Assembly: GCA_947630195.1 (NCBI GenBank)
Contig: CANRGQ010000015.1
Coordinates: 1 to 22,497, forward strand
DNA: 22,497 bases
Direction of reading: 5' to 3'
From: an uncultured Bacilli bacterium
GTDB lineage: Bacteria; Bacillota_I; Bacilli_A; RF39; UBA660
Shown here: positions 9,601 to 16,755 of the stretch, piece by piece
Numbering within the stretch: the first letter of the stretch is position 1
Layout of the letters: each line of letters opens with the position of its first letter
Notes under the pieces: generated by a model
The model's database searches: none
What the model was told of the DNA's origin: nothing
Seen by the model: only the letters and a program-made list of their open reading frames with translations
Translations under genes and position numbers: made by a program

Positions 9601-11711
9601 AAAATTATGAATCTTTAGATTTAACGGGTGCTGAACTTACTGTAACTTATACCGATGAAACTAAAAATATTATATCTTTACCTAATTCTTCCGTGACATA
9701 TACTGGTTTTAGTAATAAGAAAGTGGGAACAAGTACCGTAACGATTGTTTATGAAGAATTTTATGATACTTTAACGGTTAATATTGTTCCAAAAAGTATA
9801 ACAAGTATTGAGTTATATAAAGAACCAATTAAGAAAATATATCTAAAAGATAGTAATGAAGTAATTGACCTTTCGGGAGGTATTATAAAAGTTAATTACA
9901 ATAATAATACTTTTGAATATATAGATCTTCCTAATGAAGAAGTTGCGTCCTCTAAACTAGATAATAAATCTACGGGTTTTAAAAATATTACTTTAAGTTA
10001 TAAGAATTTTAAAACTAATTTGACTGTCGAAGTAATTGAGAATAATATGAATATTCAAAAAATTGAAATTGAAACTTTACCAACTAAAAAGACTTATATC
10101 CAAAATTATGAAGATGAATTAATTCTTAACGGAGGAGTTTTAAAAGTTACTTATGATAATGGTTATACAAGATTAATTAGTTTAACTTCTAGTGAAATTA
10201 CTTATGAAGGATTTGATAATCGCGTTGTCGGTTATAATACCATTAAGGTTAAATATAATGGTTTGGAAACTACTTTCCAAGTTCAAATAGTTTCTAAAAG
10301 TATTGCAAGTATTTCTTTAAAAAGAGAACCAGATAAAAGGGAATATATTGAAAACTATGAAACTCTAGATTTAAAAGGAGCAATATTACTTATAAATTAC
10401 AATGATAAAAGTACTGATACCATTACTTTACCTAATAGTAGTGTTGAGGTAAGTGGTTTTAATAATAGAGTCCTTGGGGATAATACGATTACTTTAAGAT
10501 ATAATGGCTTTACCACTAACTTTAAAGTGCAAATTATTCCTAAAAGTGTAACAGGTATAAGTTTAGATGTTAAACCTTTAAAAGAAATTTATATTCAAGG
10601 TTCCGATGAAGAATTAGACTTATCTGGCGGAGTTCTTAAAGTAAATTATTCTAATGGTACAACCTCTTTCATAAGTTTAACTAACTCTCGAGTATCCACT
10701 ACTGGTTTTAATACCAAAACCTTAGGTAAAAAAGTAATTACTGTTAGTTATGAAGGATATGAAACTAGTTTTACAATTAATGTTGTTTTAAAAGAAATAA
10801 CTAAAATAGAAGTTTCTAAATTACCTAATAAAGTAAAATATATTGTTGCTGAAGAAGAATTAGATTTAGATGGTGGTGAGTTATTAGTTACCTTTAATGA
10901 TGATTCTACTGATAAAATTAGTTTAACTAGTAAATATTTAGAAGTAAGTGGTTTTGATAATGAAGAAGTAGGTACTAAAACTATTACTGTTAAATATCAA
11001 GGTTTTACTACTAGTTTTGAAGTTACAGTTATTGAAGTTACTACTGGTGGTGATGAAGGAGAAGGTGGAGGTACTAGTAAAAAGTTAGAAAGAATTGAAA
11101 TAGCTACCTTACCTTTAAAATTAGAATATTTAGAAAATTATGAAGAATTAGATTTAGAAGGGGGAGTTTTAAAGGTTATCTATAGTGATGGCGAAATAGA
11201 TAAAGTAAGTTTAACTAATAAATTAGTATCAGTGAGTGGTTTTGATAATACCAAAGTTGGTGTTAATACTTTAACTGTTAGTTATGAAGGATTAGAAACA
11301 ACTTTTGATGTTAATATTATCGCTAAAAAGGCCATTAAATTGGAATTTGTTAAACCAGTTGTAAAGTTAGATTATTTACTTAACTTAGAATTATTAAAAC
11401 TAGATGGCGGTATTGTTAAAATAACTTATAATAATGGTACCTATGAAGAAGTTAATTTACCGGATGAAAGATTTACCATCATTGGTTTTGATAATACCGT
11501 TTTAGGAGAACAAACAGTAGCCTTAAAATATCAAGATTTATCCTTAACATTTAAAATAAGAGTTTATTATGATGAAAAAGGAGATAGAGGCGATAATCCA
11601 AAAACCGGTATTAGTGGTGGTGAATTAATAATTACTAGTTTATTTGTGATAAGTGCTGGTTCATATGTGTATTTAAAGAAATTTAAAAAATCTTTATTAC
11701 CAAAATTATAG
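6672..11711 (+). CDS. Pce/CbpE-like phosphorylcholine esterase, giant wall-anchored protein
   Basis: 1679 residues from the ATG at 6672; a GTG at 6639 lies inside the promoter. The signal peptide is about 1-31, cut after VYA. A metallo-beta-lactamase-fold domain (about 35-350) has HSHSDH (His103, His105, Asp107, His108), Asp244 in MADMDH and His269-His270 in KVGHHG. The phrases RIHFLNV, SDAIVIESNGHYGLVD and QKLDFIVGTHSHSDH closely match pneumococcal Pce/CbpE, which removes phosphorylcholine from teichoic acid and also acts on platelet-activating factor. Choline-binding-type repeats (GWxxL...WYYF, about 384-530) follow, as in Pce. Unlike Pce it continues with two Ig-like modules ('NGGDSW', 'DDGDSW', about 535-707), eleven group-3 Ig-like repeats of about 82 residues (707-1634, with a Gly/Glu linker between the ninth and tenth), and NPKTG (1642-1646), a hydrophobic segment and a Lys-rich tail: a sortase-type anchor. 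The activity is inferred from similarity. Confidence 0.88.
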   Translation: MKNKISFKKLIPLIMFFSITIIFFVAIFVYADPDETDRIHFLNVGSSDAIVIESNGHYGLVDASNPSSDHSENGYTGKLNGKTVVDYLKKLGAQKLDFIVGTHSHSDHIGGIPDVAEGKNSSNDYFVDNNTTYIYKKYTWIAHEEDTSGLDYRNERFYNAAVSAMQKRNVNMLETTAHSSSTLNKLNAKYVGNSDKVLDYLEFTFYDFNIKIFNLYNVDTTGENVNSLVTLVTKGSSKTLLMADMDHVKGTEQKIGRYVGKVNLLKVGHHGYNNTSYGFMDSVNPESAIYSYSKNETIRALPMIFFKKLGTRLYKTGDVTDSIVATINNGITLKTYAGSTPPEVSQSMKYDNNQLPPRFYQVYDDKDQLEWVYVKGDNTLTIGWDYLSWNNKKHWYYFNQRGIMETGWLDLSDGTYYCSETNTSSYDRGAMVTGWQKLLRDGKTRWYYFVRYQDTSNTDFTGYKEGQMVTGWQYIKNTEYTNGWYYFKSERDSIDNNPKGAMLSNGWYVLPENNTSTKTYGYYFDDTGLYTNKVDKTAPTVVVTGNTKTPSLSVTLKISTAYDCANEGVDCIGLPEDAFSFNGGDSWTSSNTQTFTKNGIVNIWVRDKAGNIQKLTENITSIDSDGPKILGVDGNRNTWSKENVTLTIRATDTEGLHALPYSFDDGDSWQASPSKTYTENTSNIKIKVRDSFGNVTSYEPINITKIKRVSGISMKDPISKTTYTKNTETLSVSGGTILVKYNNGDEETISLDISMTSGFSNTTLGSKSITVKYTEPETGKLFTTKFNVTIVTKEVSSIIMNTYPSKTDYVKGSKETLDLSGGSIIVNYNDNYRETIYLPNEDVKATGFDNSSTGSKKITLTYENKETSFNINVIDKKITSIKVTKPPKKTEYIINYDKELDLTDGILTIYYNDNSSSELNLNDNKIKTSGYVNTSLGRKEIMVTYEGYSTSFYIEIINKKVKSIKLTKNPTKMDYVENYESLDLTGAELTVTYTDETKNIISLPNSSVTYTGFSNKKVGTSTVTIVYEEFYDTLTVNIVPKSITSIELYKEPIKKIYLKDSNEVIDLSGGIIKVNYNNNTFEYIDLPNEEVASSKLDNKSTGFKNITLSYKNFKTNLTVEVIENNMNIQKIEIETLPTKKTYIQNYEDELILNGGVLKVTYDNGYTRLISLTSSEITYEGFDNRVVGYNTIKVKYNGLETTFQVQIVSKSIASISLKREPDKREYIENYETLDLKGAILLINYNDKSTDTITLPNSSVEVSGFNNRVLGDNTITLRYNGFTTNFKVQIIPKSVTGISLDVKPLKEIYIQGSDEELDLSGGVLKVNYSNGTTSFISLTNSRVSTTGFNTKTLGKKVITVSYEGYETSFTINVVLKEITKIEVSKLPNKVKYIVAEEELDLDGGELLVTFNDDSTDKISLTSKYLEVSGFDNEEVGTKTITVKYQGFTTSFEVTVIEVTTGGDEGEGGGTSKKLERIEIATLPLKLEYLENYEELDLEGGVLKVIYSDGEIDKVSLTNKLVSVSGFDNTKVGVNTLTVSYEGLETTFDVNIIAKKAIKLEFVKPVVKLDYLLNLELLKLDGGIVKITYNNGTYEEVNLPDERFTIIGFDNTVLGEQTVALKYQDLSLTFKIRVYYDEKGDRGDNPKTGISGGELIITSLFVISAGSYVYLKKFKKSLLPKL

Positions 11712-11742
11712 AAAGAAAAAGTGTTCCTTTTTTTCTTTTTTT
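11711..11742 (+). terminator. Terminator after the Pce-like gene
   Basis: An A-rich arm (AAAGAAAAAG) pairs with a T-rich arm (CTTTTTTTCTTT) around a short loop and ends in a long T-run, directly after the TAG stop. Confidence 0.65.
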
Positions 11743-11770
11743 ATGTATAATTAAAGTAGAGGTAGATGTT

Positions 11771-12652
11771 ATGAGTAGTAAAAAAAGTATTTTAATGGCT
11801 TTCTTACTTAATTTCTTTTTTGCCATTTTTGAATTTTTTGGAGGGTTGCTTTCTAAAAGTGTGGCTATTATGAGTGATGCATTACATGATGCCGGAGATG
11901 CTTTAAGTATTGGACTTTCTTATTTTTTAGAAAGAAAAAGTGAAAAGAAACCTAGTGCGGATTATACTTTCGGTTACCGCAGGTATTCTGTTTTAGGAGC
12001 TTTAATTACCACCCTTATTTTAACCTTAGGTTCTCTGGTAGTTATTGTAAGTTCCATTATGCGGATGTTTAAACCTATGGAAGTTAATTATGATGGGATG
12101 ATTATTTTAGCTATCTTTGGCTGTTTGGTTAATTTTCTAGGAGTTTATTTTACCCATGAAGGTGAGAACTTAAATAAAAAAGCAGTTAATTTACATCTTT
12201 TAGAGGATGTCCTTGGTTGGATAGTAGTTTTAATCGGGGCCATTGTTATTAAATTTACCAAATTTTATTTAATAGACCCCCTTATGAGTTTAGGAGTGGC
12301 ACTCTTTATTTTAGTTTCCGCCCTTAAAAATTTAAAAGAAGTTTTTGATTTGTTCTTAGAAAAAACTCCTGAAGGCATAACAGTTAATGAGGTTAAAAAA
12401 TTAGTTAAAACTATAGAAGGGGTAAAAGATGTGCATCATATCCATTTATGGAGTATGGATGGCGAAGAAGTATATGCGACGATGCATATCGTTAGTGATA
12501 AGAAAAAAATTAAAGAAGTTAAAACTAAAGTTAAAGATGTTTTAAAAGAAAATAATATTAGCCATACGACAATTGAAATGGAAGAAGAGGGTGAAGTTTG
12601 TCATGAAGAAAAATGTGAAGTTAAAAAAGAAACTCACCATCATCACCATTAA
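11771..12652 (+). CDS. CDF-family divalent cation exporter (CzcD/ZitB-like)
   Basis: A 293-residue cation diffusion facilitator, an inner-membrane metal/proton antiporter that exports Zn2+ or similar ions. The N-terminal half has several membrane segments with the two expected metal-binding pairs: His39/Asp43 in DALHDAGD (TM2) and His142/Asp146 in HLLED (TM5). His rather than Asp at the first position of both pairs is typical of zinc-preferring members. The C-terminal cytoplasmic domain has 'KDVHHIHLWSMDGEEVYATMHI', as in the family. The very end is unusual, with CHEEKC followed by a run of five His, an extra metal-binding tail. A GAGGTAGATG site precedes the ATG and a TATAAT box lies at 11746-11751. 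First gene of a three-gene operon with the next two, with gaps of 10 bases and 1 base. Confidence 0.92.
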   Translation: MSSKKSILMAFLLNFFFAIFEFFGGLLSKSVAIMSDALHDAGDALSIGLSYFLERKSEKKPSADYTFGYRRYSVLGALITTLILTLGSLVVIVSSIMRMFKPMEVNYDGMIILAIFGCLVNFLGVYFTHEGENLNKKAVNLHLLEDVLGWIVVLIGAIVIKFTKFYLIDPLMSLGVALFILVSALKNLKEVFDLFLEKTPEGITVNEVKKLVKTIEGVKDVHHIHLWSMDGEEVYATMHIVSDKKKIKEVKTKVKDVLKENNISHTTIEMEEEGEVCHEEKCEVKKETHHHHH

Positions 12653-12662
12653 GAGGTAGTTT

Positions 12663-13442
12663 ATGAAAATATTTAAGTTAATTTTTAGTTTATTAATTAT
12701 TGGTATCTTTCTAATTATTATTGATATGGTTTATATTTTAAAGTTTGAGCGTCCTTTAATTAGTAAAAAGGATGAAGCGTATCTTACTTGTGATGTTTAT
12801 ATGGGACCATTTTATAATGTTATTACAAGTGGAGATAAATATAAAGTTTTAATGAAGTGGGAGGATATTGAATGTCCTCAAGAATTTGAAGTTATAAACG
12901 AAACAGTTAGTTGTGAGGATTCTTTAGAGGAAATTTATAGAACTAGTGATAAAATATATTACTTACCATGTCTAGAAAGTGATAATATCAAGGTGAGTTT
13001 TGCCAATGGTAAAGAATATAAATTAAAAGAAGTCTTAGAGAAAAATATGCTAACTATTGAAGATGTTATTAATCATGGTTTAGAAGTAGTGGAAGAAGAA
13101 ATCGAGGTAAAAGATAGGATGAATTTAATAATTGATGATGTAACTTATAATGTATCTTTAGAGGATAATGAAACAGTTAAAGAACTTTTAAAAATGTTAC
13201 CTTTAAATATCGAAATGCAAGATTTAAATGCTAATGAAAAATATTATTATTTAGCTAAAAGCTTACCTACTGATAGTAGGGTTCCCACTTCTATAAATAA
13301 AGGAGATCTTTATTTATATGGGGATGATTGTTTAGTTTTATTTTACAAAGATTTTAATACAATTTATAAATATACTAAAATAGGCCATATTGATAATTTA
13401 AAAGATTTAGATGAAAGTAATATAAAAGTAGAGATTAAATAA
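12663..13442 (+). CDS. Membrane-anchored protein with C-terminal cyclophilin-like domain
   Basis: 259 residues. One hydrophobic helix (about 5-27) anchors it, leaving the rest outside. The middle (about 30-150) is unrecognised and holds several Cys residues (for example in YLTCDVYMG, IECPQ, VSCED, LPCLE) that could form disulfides. From Met153 to about 256 the sequence MNLIIDDVTYNVSL...LLKMLPLNIEMQDLNANEKYYYL...GDLYLYGDDCLVLFYKDF matches the cyclophilin-like (PF18050-type) small proteins, which are usually free-standing at about 110-130 residues. Here the domain is fused to an anchored extracytoplasmic region, which is uncommon in my experience. Prolyl isomerase activity is not established for that family. 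It is cotranscribed with a metal exporter and a DNA-repair gene; no functional link is obvious. Confidence 0.7.
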   Translation: MKIFKLIFSLLIIGIFLIIIDMVYILKFERPLISKKDEAYLTCDVYMGPFYNVITSGDKYKVLMKWEDIECPQEFEVINETVSCEDSLEEIYRTSDKIYYLPCLESDNIKVSFANGKEYKLKEVLEKNMLTIEDVINHGLEVVEEEIEVKDRMNLIIDDVTYNVSLEDNETVKELLKMLPLNIEMQDLNANEKYYYLAKSLPTDSRVPTSINKGDLYLYGDDCLVLFYKDFNTIYKYTKIGHIDNLKDLDESNIKVEIK

Positions 13443-13443
13443 T

Positions 13444-13905
13444 ATGAATTATACTTATTATGAAAGTAGTATAGGTATTCTTACAATAGTAAGTGATGGA
13501 GAATATTTAACTCATCTTTATATAGGTAAAATTATTTTTAAAGATAAAAAATTAAATGATAACTTACTTATATTTAAAAAAACTAAAAAATGTTTAGATA
13601 ATTATTTTAATGGTTTAAAGGAAGATTTTAGTAGTCTAAAAATAAAGTTAGATGGTAGTCCTTTTTCCATAAATGTTTGGAATGAAGTTTCAAAAATACC
13701 TTATGGCAAATATCTAACTTATAAAGATATAGCTTTTAAACTTGATAGTAAAGCCTATCAAGCGGTGGGAAGCATTGTGGGTAAAAATCCTTTACCTATT
13801 ATTATTCCTTGTCATAGAGTTATTGGCCTTAAAAATAAATATAATTATCATTATGATAAAGAAATAAAGCAAAAATTAATGGCTTTAGAGGGTATAATTT
13901 TTTAA
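13444..13905 (+). CDS. ogt: Methylated-DNA-[protein]-cysteine S-methyltransferase
   Basis: A 153-residue suicide DNA-repair protein that transfers the methyl group from O6-methylguanine to its own Cys. The active-site motif IIPCHRVIG is complete, with Cys123. The helix-turn-helix part that contacts DNA is seen in 'KIPYGKYLTYKDIAFKL' and 'YQAVGSIVGKNPLPI', where the usual Arg finger position (A-x-R-A-V-G) reads 'YQAVG', a small departure. The N-terminal domain is short, as in Ogt proteins of low-GC bacteria. The ATG begins one base after the previous stop, so it is translationally coupled as the last gene of the operon. Confidence 0.93.
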   Translation: MNYTYYESSIGILTIVSDGEYLTHLYIGKIIFKDKKLNDNLLIFKKTKKCLDNYFNGLKEDFSSLKIKLDGSPFSINVWNEVSKIPYGKYLTYKDIAFKLDSKAYQAVGSIVGKNPLPIIIPCHRVIGLKNKYNYHYDKEIKQKLMALEGIIF

Positions 13906-13911
13906 AAATTC

Positions 13912-13940
13912 TTGCCATATTTTGTGAAATAGAGTATCAT
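13912..13940 (+). promoter_or_regulatory. Promoter of the CTVC thioredoxin-fold gene
   Basis: TTGCCA (13912-13917), a 17-base spacer and TATCAT (13935-13940), 20 bases before the ATG. The ribosome site TAGGTGGT follows immediately. Confidence 0.6.
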
Positions 13941-13959
13941 TATTTATAGGTGGTAAAAT

Positions 13960-14616
13960 ATGATTAAAAATAAAAATATGTTTTCGGTTGTCTTAACTTT
14001 AATAGTAATTATTGGTATGTTTTGTTTGCTTTTTGTTCCATCAATCGTTAATGCTGCAAGTTATAATACGAAAAATTTTGAAGAAACTTTAAAAGCTGAG
14101 GATATCACGCCAAGTTTTAAAGATTATAAAGAAAGTGATAATCAAGCGACAATCTATATGTTTAGAGGTCAAGGTTGTACGGTTTGTAAATCCTTCTTAA
14201 CATTCTTAAATTCGATTGCGGAGGAATATGGTAAATATTTTAAAGTTGTTTCATTTGAAGTATGGAATGATACCGCAAATAAAAAGTTAATGGATGAAGT
14301 TTCCGATTTTACAGGTGTAGAAAATAAAGGTGTTCCTTATATTGTCATTGGTAGTCAAGTATTTGATGGTTATTATTCAGGATATGATGAAGATATTAAA
14401 AGTGCGATTAAAGATGAATACAATAAAACGACGAAATATGATGTTTTAGAAGAAATGGGTAAAGAAGTAAAAGAAAGTAGTAGTGCTTCTAATTCTGGCA
14501 GCATCTGGTGGAGTTTATTATTTACCGTAGTAAGTACCGGAATTATTATGGTTTATGTTCATTATGAGAATAAAAAGATATTAACTAGTGTAAATAAAAT
14601 TAGCAAGAAAAAATAA
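13960..14616 (+). CDS. Membrane-anchored thioredoxin-fold protein, CTVC active site
   Basis: 218 residues. The N-terminal hydrophobic segment (about 8-32, ending VNA-AS) is a signal peptide or anchor, and a second helix lies near the C-terminus (about 183-203) with a Lys-rich cytoplasmic tail. Between them lies a thioredoxin-like domain facing outside. It has the strand ATIYMFRGQG, redox motif CTVC (Cys73, Cys76), and the cis-proline loop GVPYIVIG (Pro126). It probably handles thiol-disulfide exchange on exported proteins. The gene is the first of a two-gene operon with the lipoprotein thioredoxin that follows after 17 bases, so the two may form a redox pair. The redox partner (CcdA/DsbD-like) is not in the window. 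Confidence 0.82.
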   Translation: MIKNKNMFSVVLTLIVIIGMFCLLFVPSIVNAASYNTKNFEETLKAEDITPSFKDYKESDNQATIYMFRGQGCTVCKSFLTFLNSIAEEYGKYFKVVSFEVWNDTANKKLMDEVSDFTGVENKGVPYIVIGSQVFDGYYSGYDEDIKSAIKDEYNKTTKYDVLEEMGKEVKESSSASNSGSIWWSLLFTVVSTGIIMVYVHYENKKILTSVNKISKKK

Positions 14617-14633
14617 GGAAGAAGGAAGTAAAT

Positions 14634-15335
14634 TTGAAAAAGAAAATATTAATTGTTTTAACTTTAATATTAAGTGTTTTATTAGTAACATCTTGTGGTA
14701 AAAAAGAAGAAGTTCTAACTGATGCCCAAAAATTTAAAGAAGAATATGAAAGTGTTAATAATACCCAAACTTCTAGTGGTAAAGATATTCGTAATTTAAG
14801 TATTTCGGAAGATAACCCATTTGTTTATAAAACTGCTGATGAAGTAGTGGAACTCATGGAAGCTGGGGAAACTTTTGCCGTATACTTTGGCTATAATACT
14901 TGTCCATGGTGTAGAAGTGTTCTTCCAACTTTAATGGAAGTAGCTAAAGATTTAGATATTAAGAAAATCTATTATGTCGATATTCATGATATTAGAGATA
15001 CTTTAGAAGTTAAAGATGGTAAAGTTGTAACTACGAAAGAAGGTAGTGAAGGATATTATAAATTACTCGAAGTATTTAAAGATGTTTTAAGTGATTATAG
15101 TTTGCAAGATAGTAAAGGTAAAGATGTTAAAACTAACGAAAAAAGAATTTATGCTCCAAATGTTGTAAGTGTAATTGATGGTAAAGCCCAAAAACTTGAT
15201 ACCGGAATTTCCGATAAACAAACTGATGGTTATATGGAATTAACCGAAGAAATGAAGAAAGATACTTATGATAAATTAAAATGTGTCTTAGAATGTTTAG
15301 AAGATGTTCCTGAAAAATGTGGCATAGGTTGTTAA
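14634..15335 (+). CDS. Thioredoxin-fold lipoprotein, CPWC active site
   Basis: 233 residues starting at a TTG (14634), which follows AAGGAAGAAGGAAG closely and puts the signal peptide in the right place. Residues 1-21 form a lipoprotein signal with lipobox VTSC, so Cys21 should be lipidated. The thioredoxin-like domain has FAVYFGYNTCPWCRSVLP (Cys90, Cys93) followed by a second strand IKKIYYVDI, much like bacteriocin-transport accessory / PedC-type thioredoxins. The C-terminal tail carries four more cysteines (KCVLEC, EKCGIGC). Role: extracytoplasmic disulfide reduction or isomerisation, by inference. It is the functional paralogue of the protein encoded at 16021-16707, whose first active-site Cys is missing. 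Confidence 0.82.
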   Translation: MKKKILIVLTLILSVLLVTSCGKKEEVLTDAQKFKEEYESVNNTQTSSGKDIRNLSISEDNPFVYKTADEVVELMEAGETFAVYFGYNTCPWCRSVLPTLMEVAKDLDIKKIYYVDIHDIRDTLEVKDGKVVTTKEGSEGYYKLLEVFKDVLSDYSLQDSKGKDVKTNEKRIYAPNVVSVIDGKAQKLDTGISDKQTDGYMELTEEMKKDTYDKLKCVLECLEDVPEKCGIGC

Positions 15336-15361
15336 GTAGATTTTAAAGTCTACTTTTTCTT
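15334..15361 (+). terminator. Terminator after the lipoprotein thioredoxin gene
   Basis: Stem AAGTAGA (15334-15340) / TCTACTT (15349-15355) with an 8-base loop, followed by a T-rich run. It starts at the TAA stop. Confidence 0.8.
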
Positions 15362-15370
15362 TGAAAATAA

Positions 15371-15399
15371 TTGCTAAAAAGAAATTTTTATGCTATATT
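15371..15399 (+). promoter_or_regulatory. Promoter of the coiled-coil protein gene
   Basis: TTGCTA (15371-15376), a 17-base spacer ending TGC, and TATATT (15394-15399): a strong -35 plus extended -10 promoter. The Shine-Dalgarno AAAAGGAGAG follows near 15421-15430. Confidence 0.7.
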
Positions 15400-15435
15400 A
15401 TAAAGCAAACTTAAAACGCGAAAAGGAGAGAAGTT

Positions 15436-15933
15436 ATGGAAAAAGAAATAGAAAATAATCAAAAAGAAGTAGATTTACAAGAATTAGCCACATTTAGTGA
15501 AGAATATTTAGAAAATTTGAAAATGGTTTATGAAGATATTGATTTAGAAAGACAATTTGAAGAAGTTAATAAATTAAGATTTAAACATTTAGAGTTAATG
15601 ACTAAAATGAATGTAGTTGGTAAAATAAGTGATGAAATTTTAAATAAATATGAAATATTATTACAAGAGAAAGAAAAATGTGAAGAAAATTTATCTTCAT
15701 CTATTTTTGAAAAGGAATATTGGTTAGATAGATTAAATAAAATAAATTTAATGATAAGTAAAATTGAGGATTTCTTTGCAATTGATTCTAAAGCTTTTCC
15801 AGATAAAGAACAAATCTTAGCCAATTTAAGACTTTGGGCAGCGGGAGCAAAAGTTAGAGAAAAAATATCTAAATTAGATGATGATTTTCCTTTATCTCTT
15901 CTTAAGTCTGAATCCTTAGGTAAAATGCGTTAA
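15436..15933 (+). CDS. Unknown cytoplasmic coiled-coil protein
   Basis: 165 residues, highly charged and rich in Glu, Lys and Leu, with no signal peptide or membrane segment. Most of residues 1-125 look like long amphipathic helices with heptad-like spacing (for example YLENLKMVYEDIDLERQFEEVNKL and the stretch around YEILLQEKEKCEENL), so a coiled-coil or helical bundle is likely. The end (about 125-165) contains 'LANLRLWAAGAKVREKIS', a more hydrophobic helix. I do not recognise the family. It is transcribed alone from a strong promoter and closed by its own terminator, between two genes for paralogous thioredoxin-fold proteins. No function assigned. Confidence 0.8.
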   Translation: MEKEIENNQKEVDLQELATFSEEYLENLKMVYEDIDLERQFEEVNKLRFKHLELMTKMNVVGKISDEILNKYEILLQEKEKCEENLSSSIFEKEYWLDRLNKINLMISKIEDFFAIDSKAFPDKEQILANLRLWAAGAKVREKISKLDDDFPLSLLKSESLGKMR

Positions 15934-15943
15934 CATATATAAG

Positions 15944-15975
15944 AATTAACTTTTTATTAGAGAGTTAATTTTTTT
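15944..15975 (+). terminator. Terminator after the coiled-coil protein gene
   Basis: Stem AATTAACT (15944-15951) / AGTTAATT (15963-15970), 11-base loop, then a T-run that merges with the -35 box of the next promoter. Confidence 0.75.
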
Positions 15976-16002
15976 GACTTAAAATTTAATTTATAGTAAA
16001 AT
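15974..16002 (+). promoter_or_regulatory. Promoter of the degenerate thioredoxin gene
   Basis: TTGACT (15974-15979), a 17-base spacer and TAAAAT (15997-16002), close to the sigma-A consensus. It is followed by the ribosome site ATAGGTGGT and the ATG at 16021. Confidence 0.7.
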
Positions 16003-16020
16003 TACTATAGGTGGTAGTTA

Positions 16021-16707
16021 ATGGACAAACATAATAAATACATTTTATATTTAGTCATGGTCCTTACGATTATTGTTTTAACTATAGGTATTAGAGCTTT
16101 ACTTAAAAATAAAAGTGTAGCTTTCTCGGATGCTTATATTTTTAGACAAGAATTTATGAGTTATAATGATAAAATAGATGAGTTTGATAGTGAATATTTA
16201 GATGTGGTAATTGATATAGATAATCCGGTAAAATATATAAGTAGCGATGAAGCAGTTAATCTTTTAAGTAATGATAGTGGTGTTATTTTATTTGGAAGTG
16301 CTACGAATGATAGTTGTCGGTATCTAATTAATCCCTTAATTTCGGTTGCCAAAGAAAAAAATGAAACAATATATTATTTAGATTTAACAGATGAAATGCC
16401 AACTTATCAAATAAAAGATGGAGAGATTATTAAAGATATTGAAGGGAGTCTTGCTTATCAAGAACTTGTTAATATTTTAAATGATTATTTGAATGTTTTT
16501 ACTTTAATGGATAATGAGGGAATTGTTTATAAAAGTAGTGATAAAAAAATAGAAATTCCCATGGTCGTGGCTTTTCATAAAGGTAAAATTACTTATGTTT
16601 ATAAAGATATAAATATAGACACCGAAGAAAATACTTTAAAGACTATTTTTAATACTTTAATTAGAAGCAAAGAAATTAATGAAGAATGTGCTCAAAATGG
16701 GTGTTAA
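16021..16707 (+). CDS. Membrane-anchored thioredoxin-fold paralogue with degenerate active site
   Basis: 228 residues with one N-terminal anchor helix (about 8-28) and an extracytoplasmic domain. It aligns along its length with the CPWC lipoprotein encoded at 14634-15335. Matching parts are an acidic lead-in with 'DNPVKYISSDEAVNLL' versus 'DNPFVYKTADEVVELM', 'GVILFGSATNDSCRYLINPLI' versus 'FAVYFGYNTCPWCRSVLPTLM', and 'IYYLDLTDEMPTYQIKDGEI' versus 'IYYVDIHDIRDTLEVKDGKV'. The redox motif reads NDSC: the first, nucleophilic Cys is replaced by Asn, and only Cys99 remains. A C-terminal Cys pair (CAQNGC) is kept. It therefore cannot work as a normal CxxC oxidoreductase and may bind substrates, act through mixed disulfides, or use the C-terminal pair. 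The gene is intact, with its own strong promoter. Confidence 0.75.
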   Translation: MDKHNKYILYLVMVLTIIVLTIGIRALLKNKSVAFSDAYIFRQEFMSYNDKIDEFDSEYLDVVIDIDNPVKYISSDEAVNLLSNDSGVILFGSATNDSCRYLINPLISVAKEKNETIYYLDLTDEMPTYQIKDGEIIKDIEGSLAYQELVNILNDYLNVFTLMDNEGIVYKSSDKKIEIPMVVAFHKGKITYVYKDINIDTEENTLKTIFNTLIRSKEINEECAQNGC

Positions 16708-16720
16708 AAAATAATATTTA

Positions 16721-16729
16721 TGTTATAAT
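16721..16729 (+). promoter_or_regulatory. Extended -10 promoter upstream of the 16756 gene and scpAB
   Basis: TGTTATAAT is a perfect TGN-TATAAT box, 27 bases before the ATG. No convincing -35 box is seen. The next three genes are closely spaced and probably share this promoter. Confidence 0.55.
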
Positions 16730-16755
16730 TAATAAAGATAATAAGGGTGATGTAG

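Noticed and set aside
8791..11573. Regular repetition inside the large surface gene, at first look like a tandem DNA repeat or CRISPR-like array
   Set aside because: The periodicity is at protein level only (eleven Ig-like repeats of about 82 residues). The DNA units are strongly diverged and the frame is continuous.
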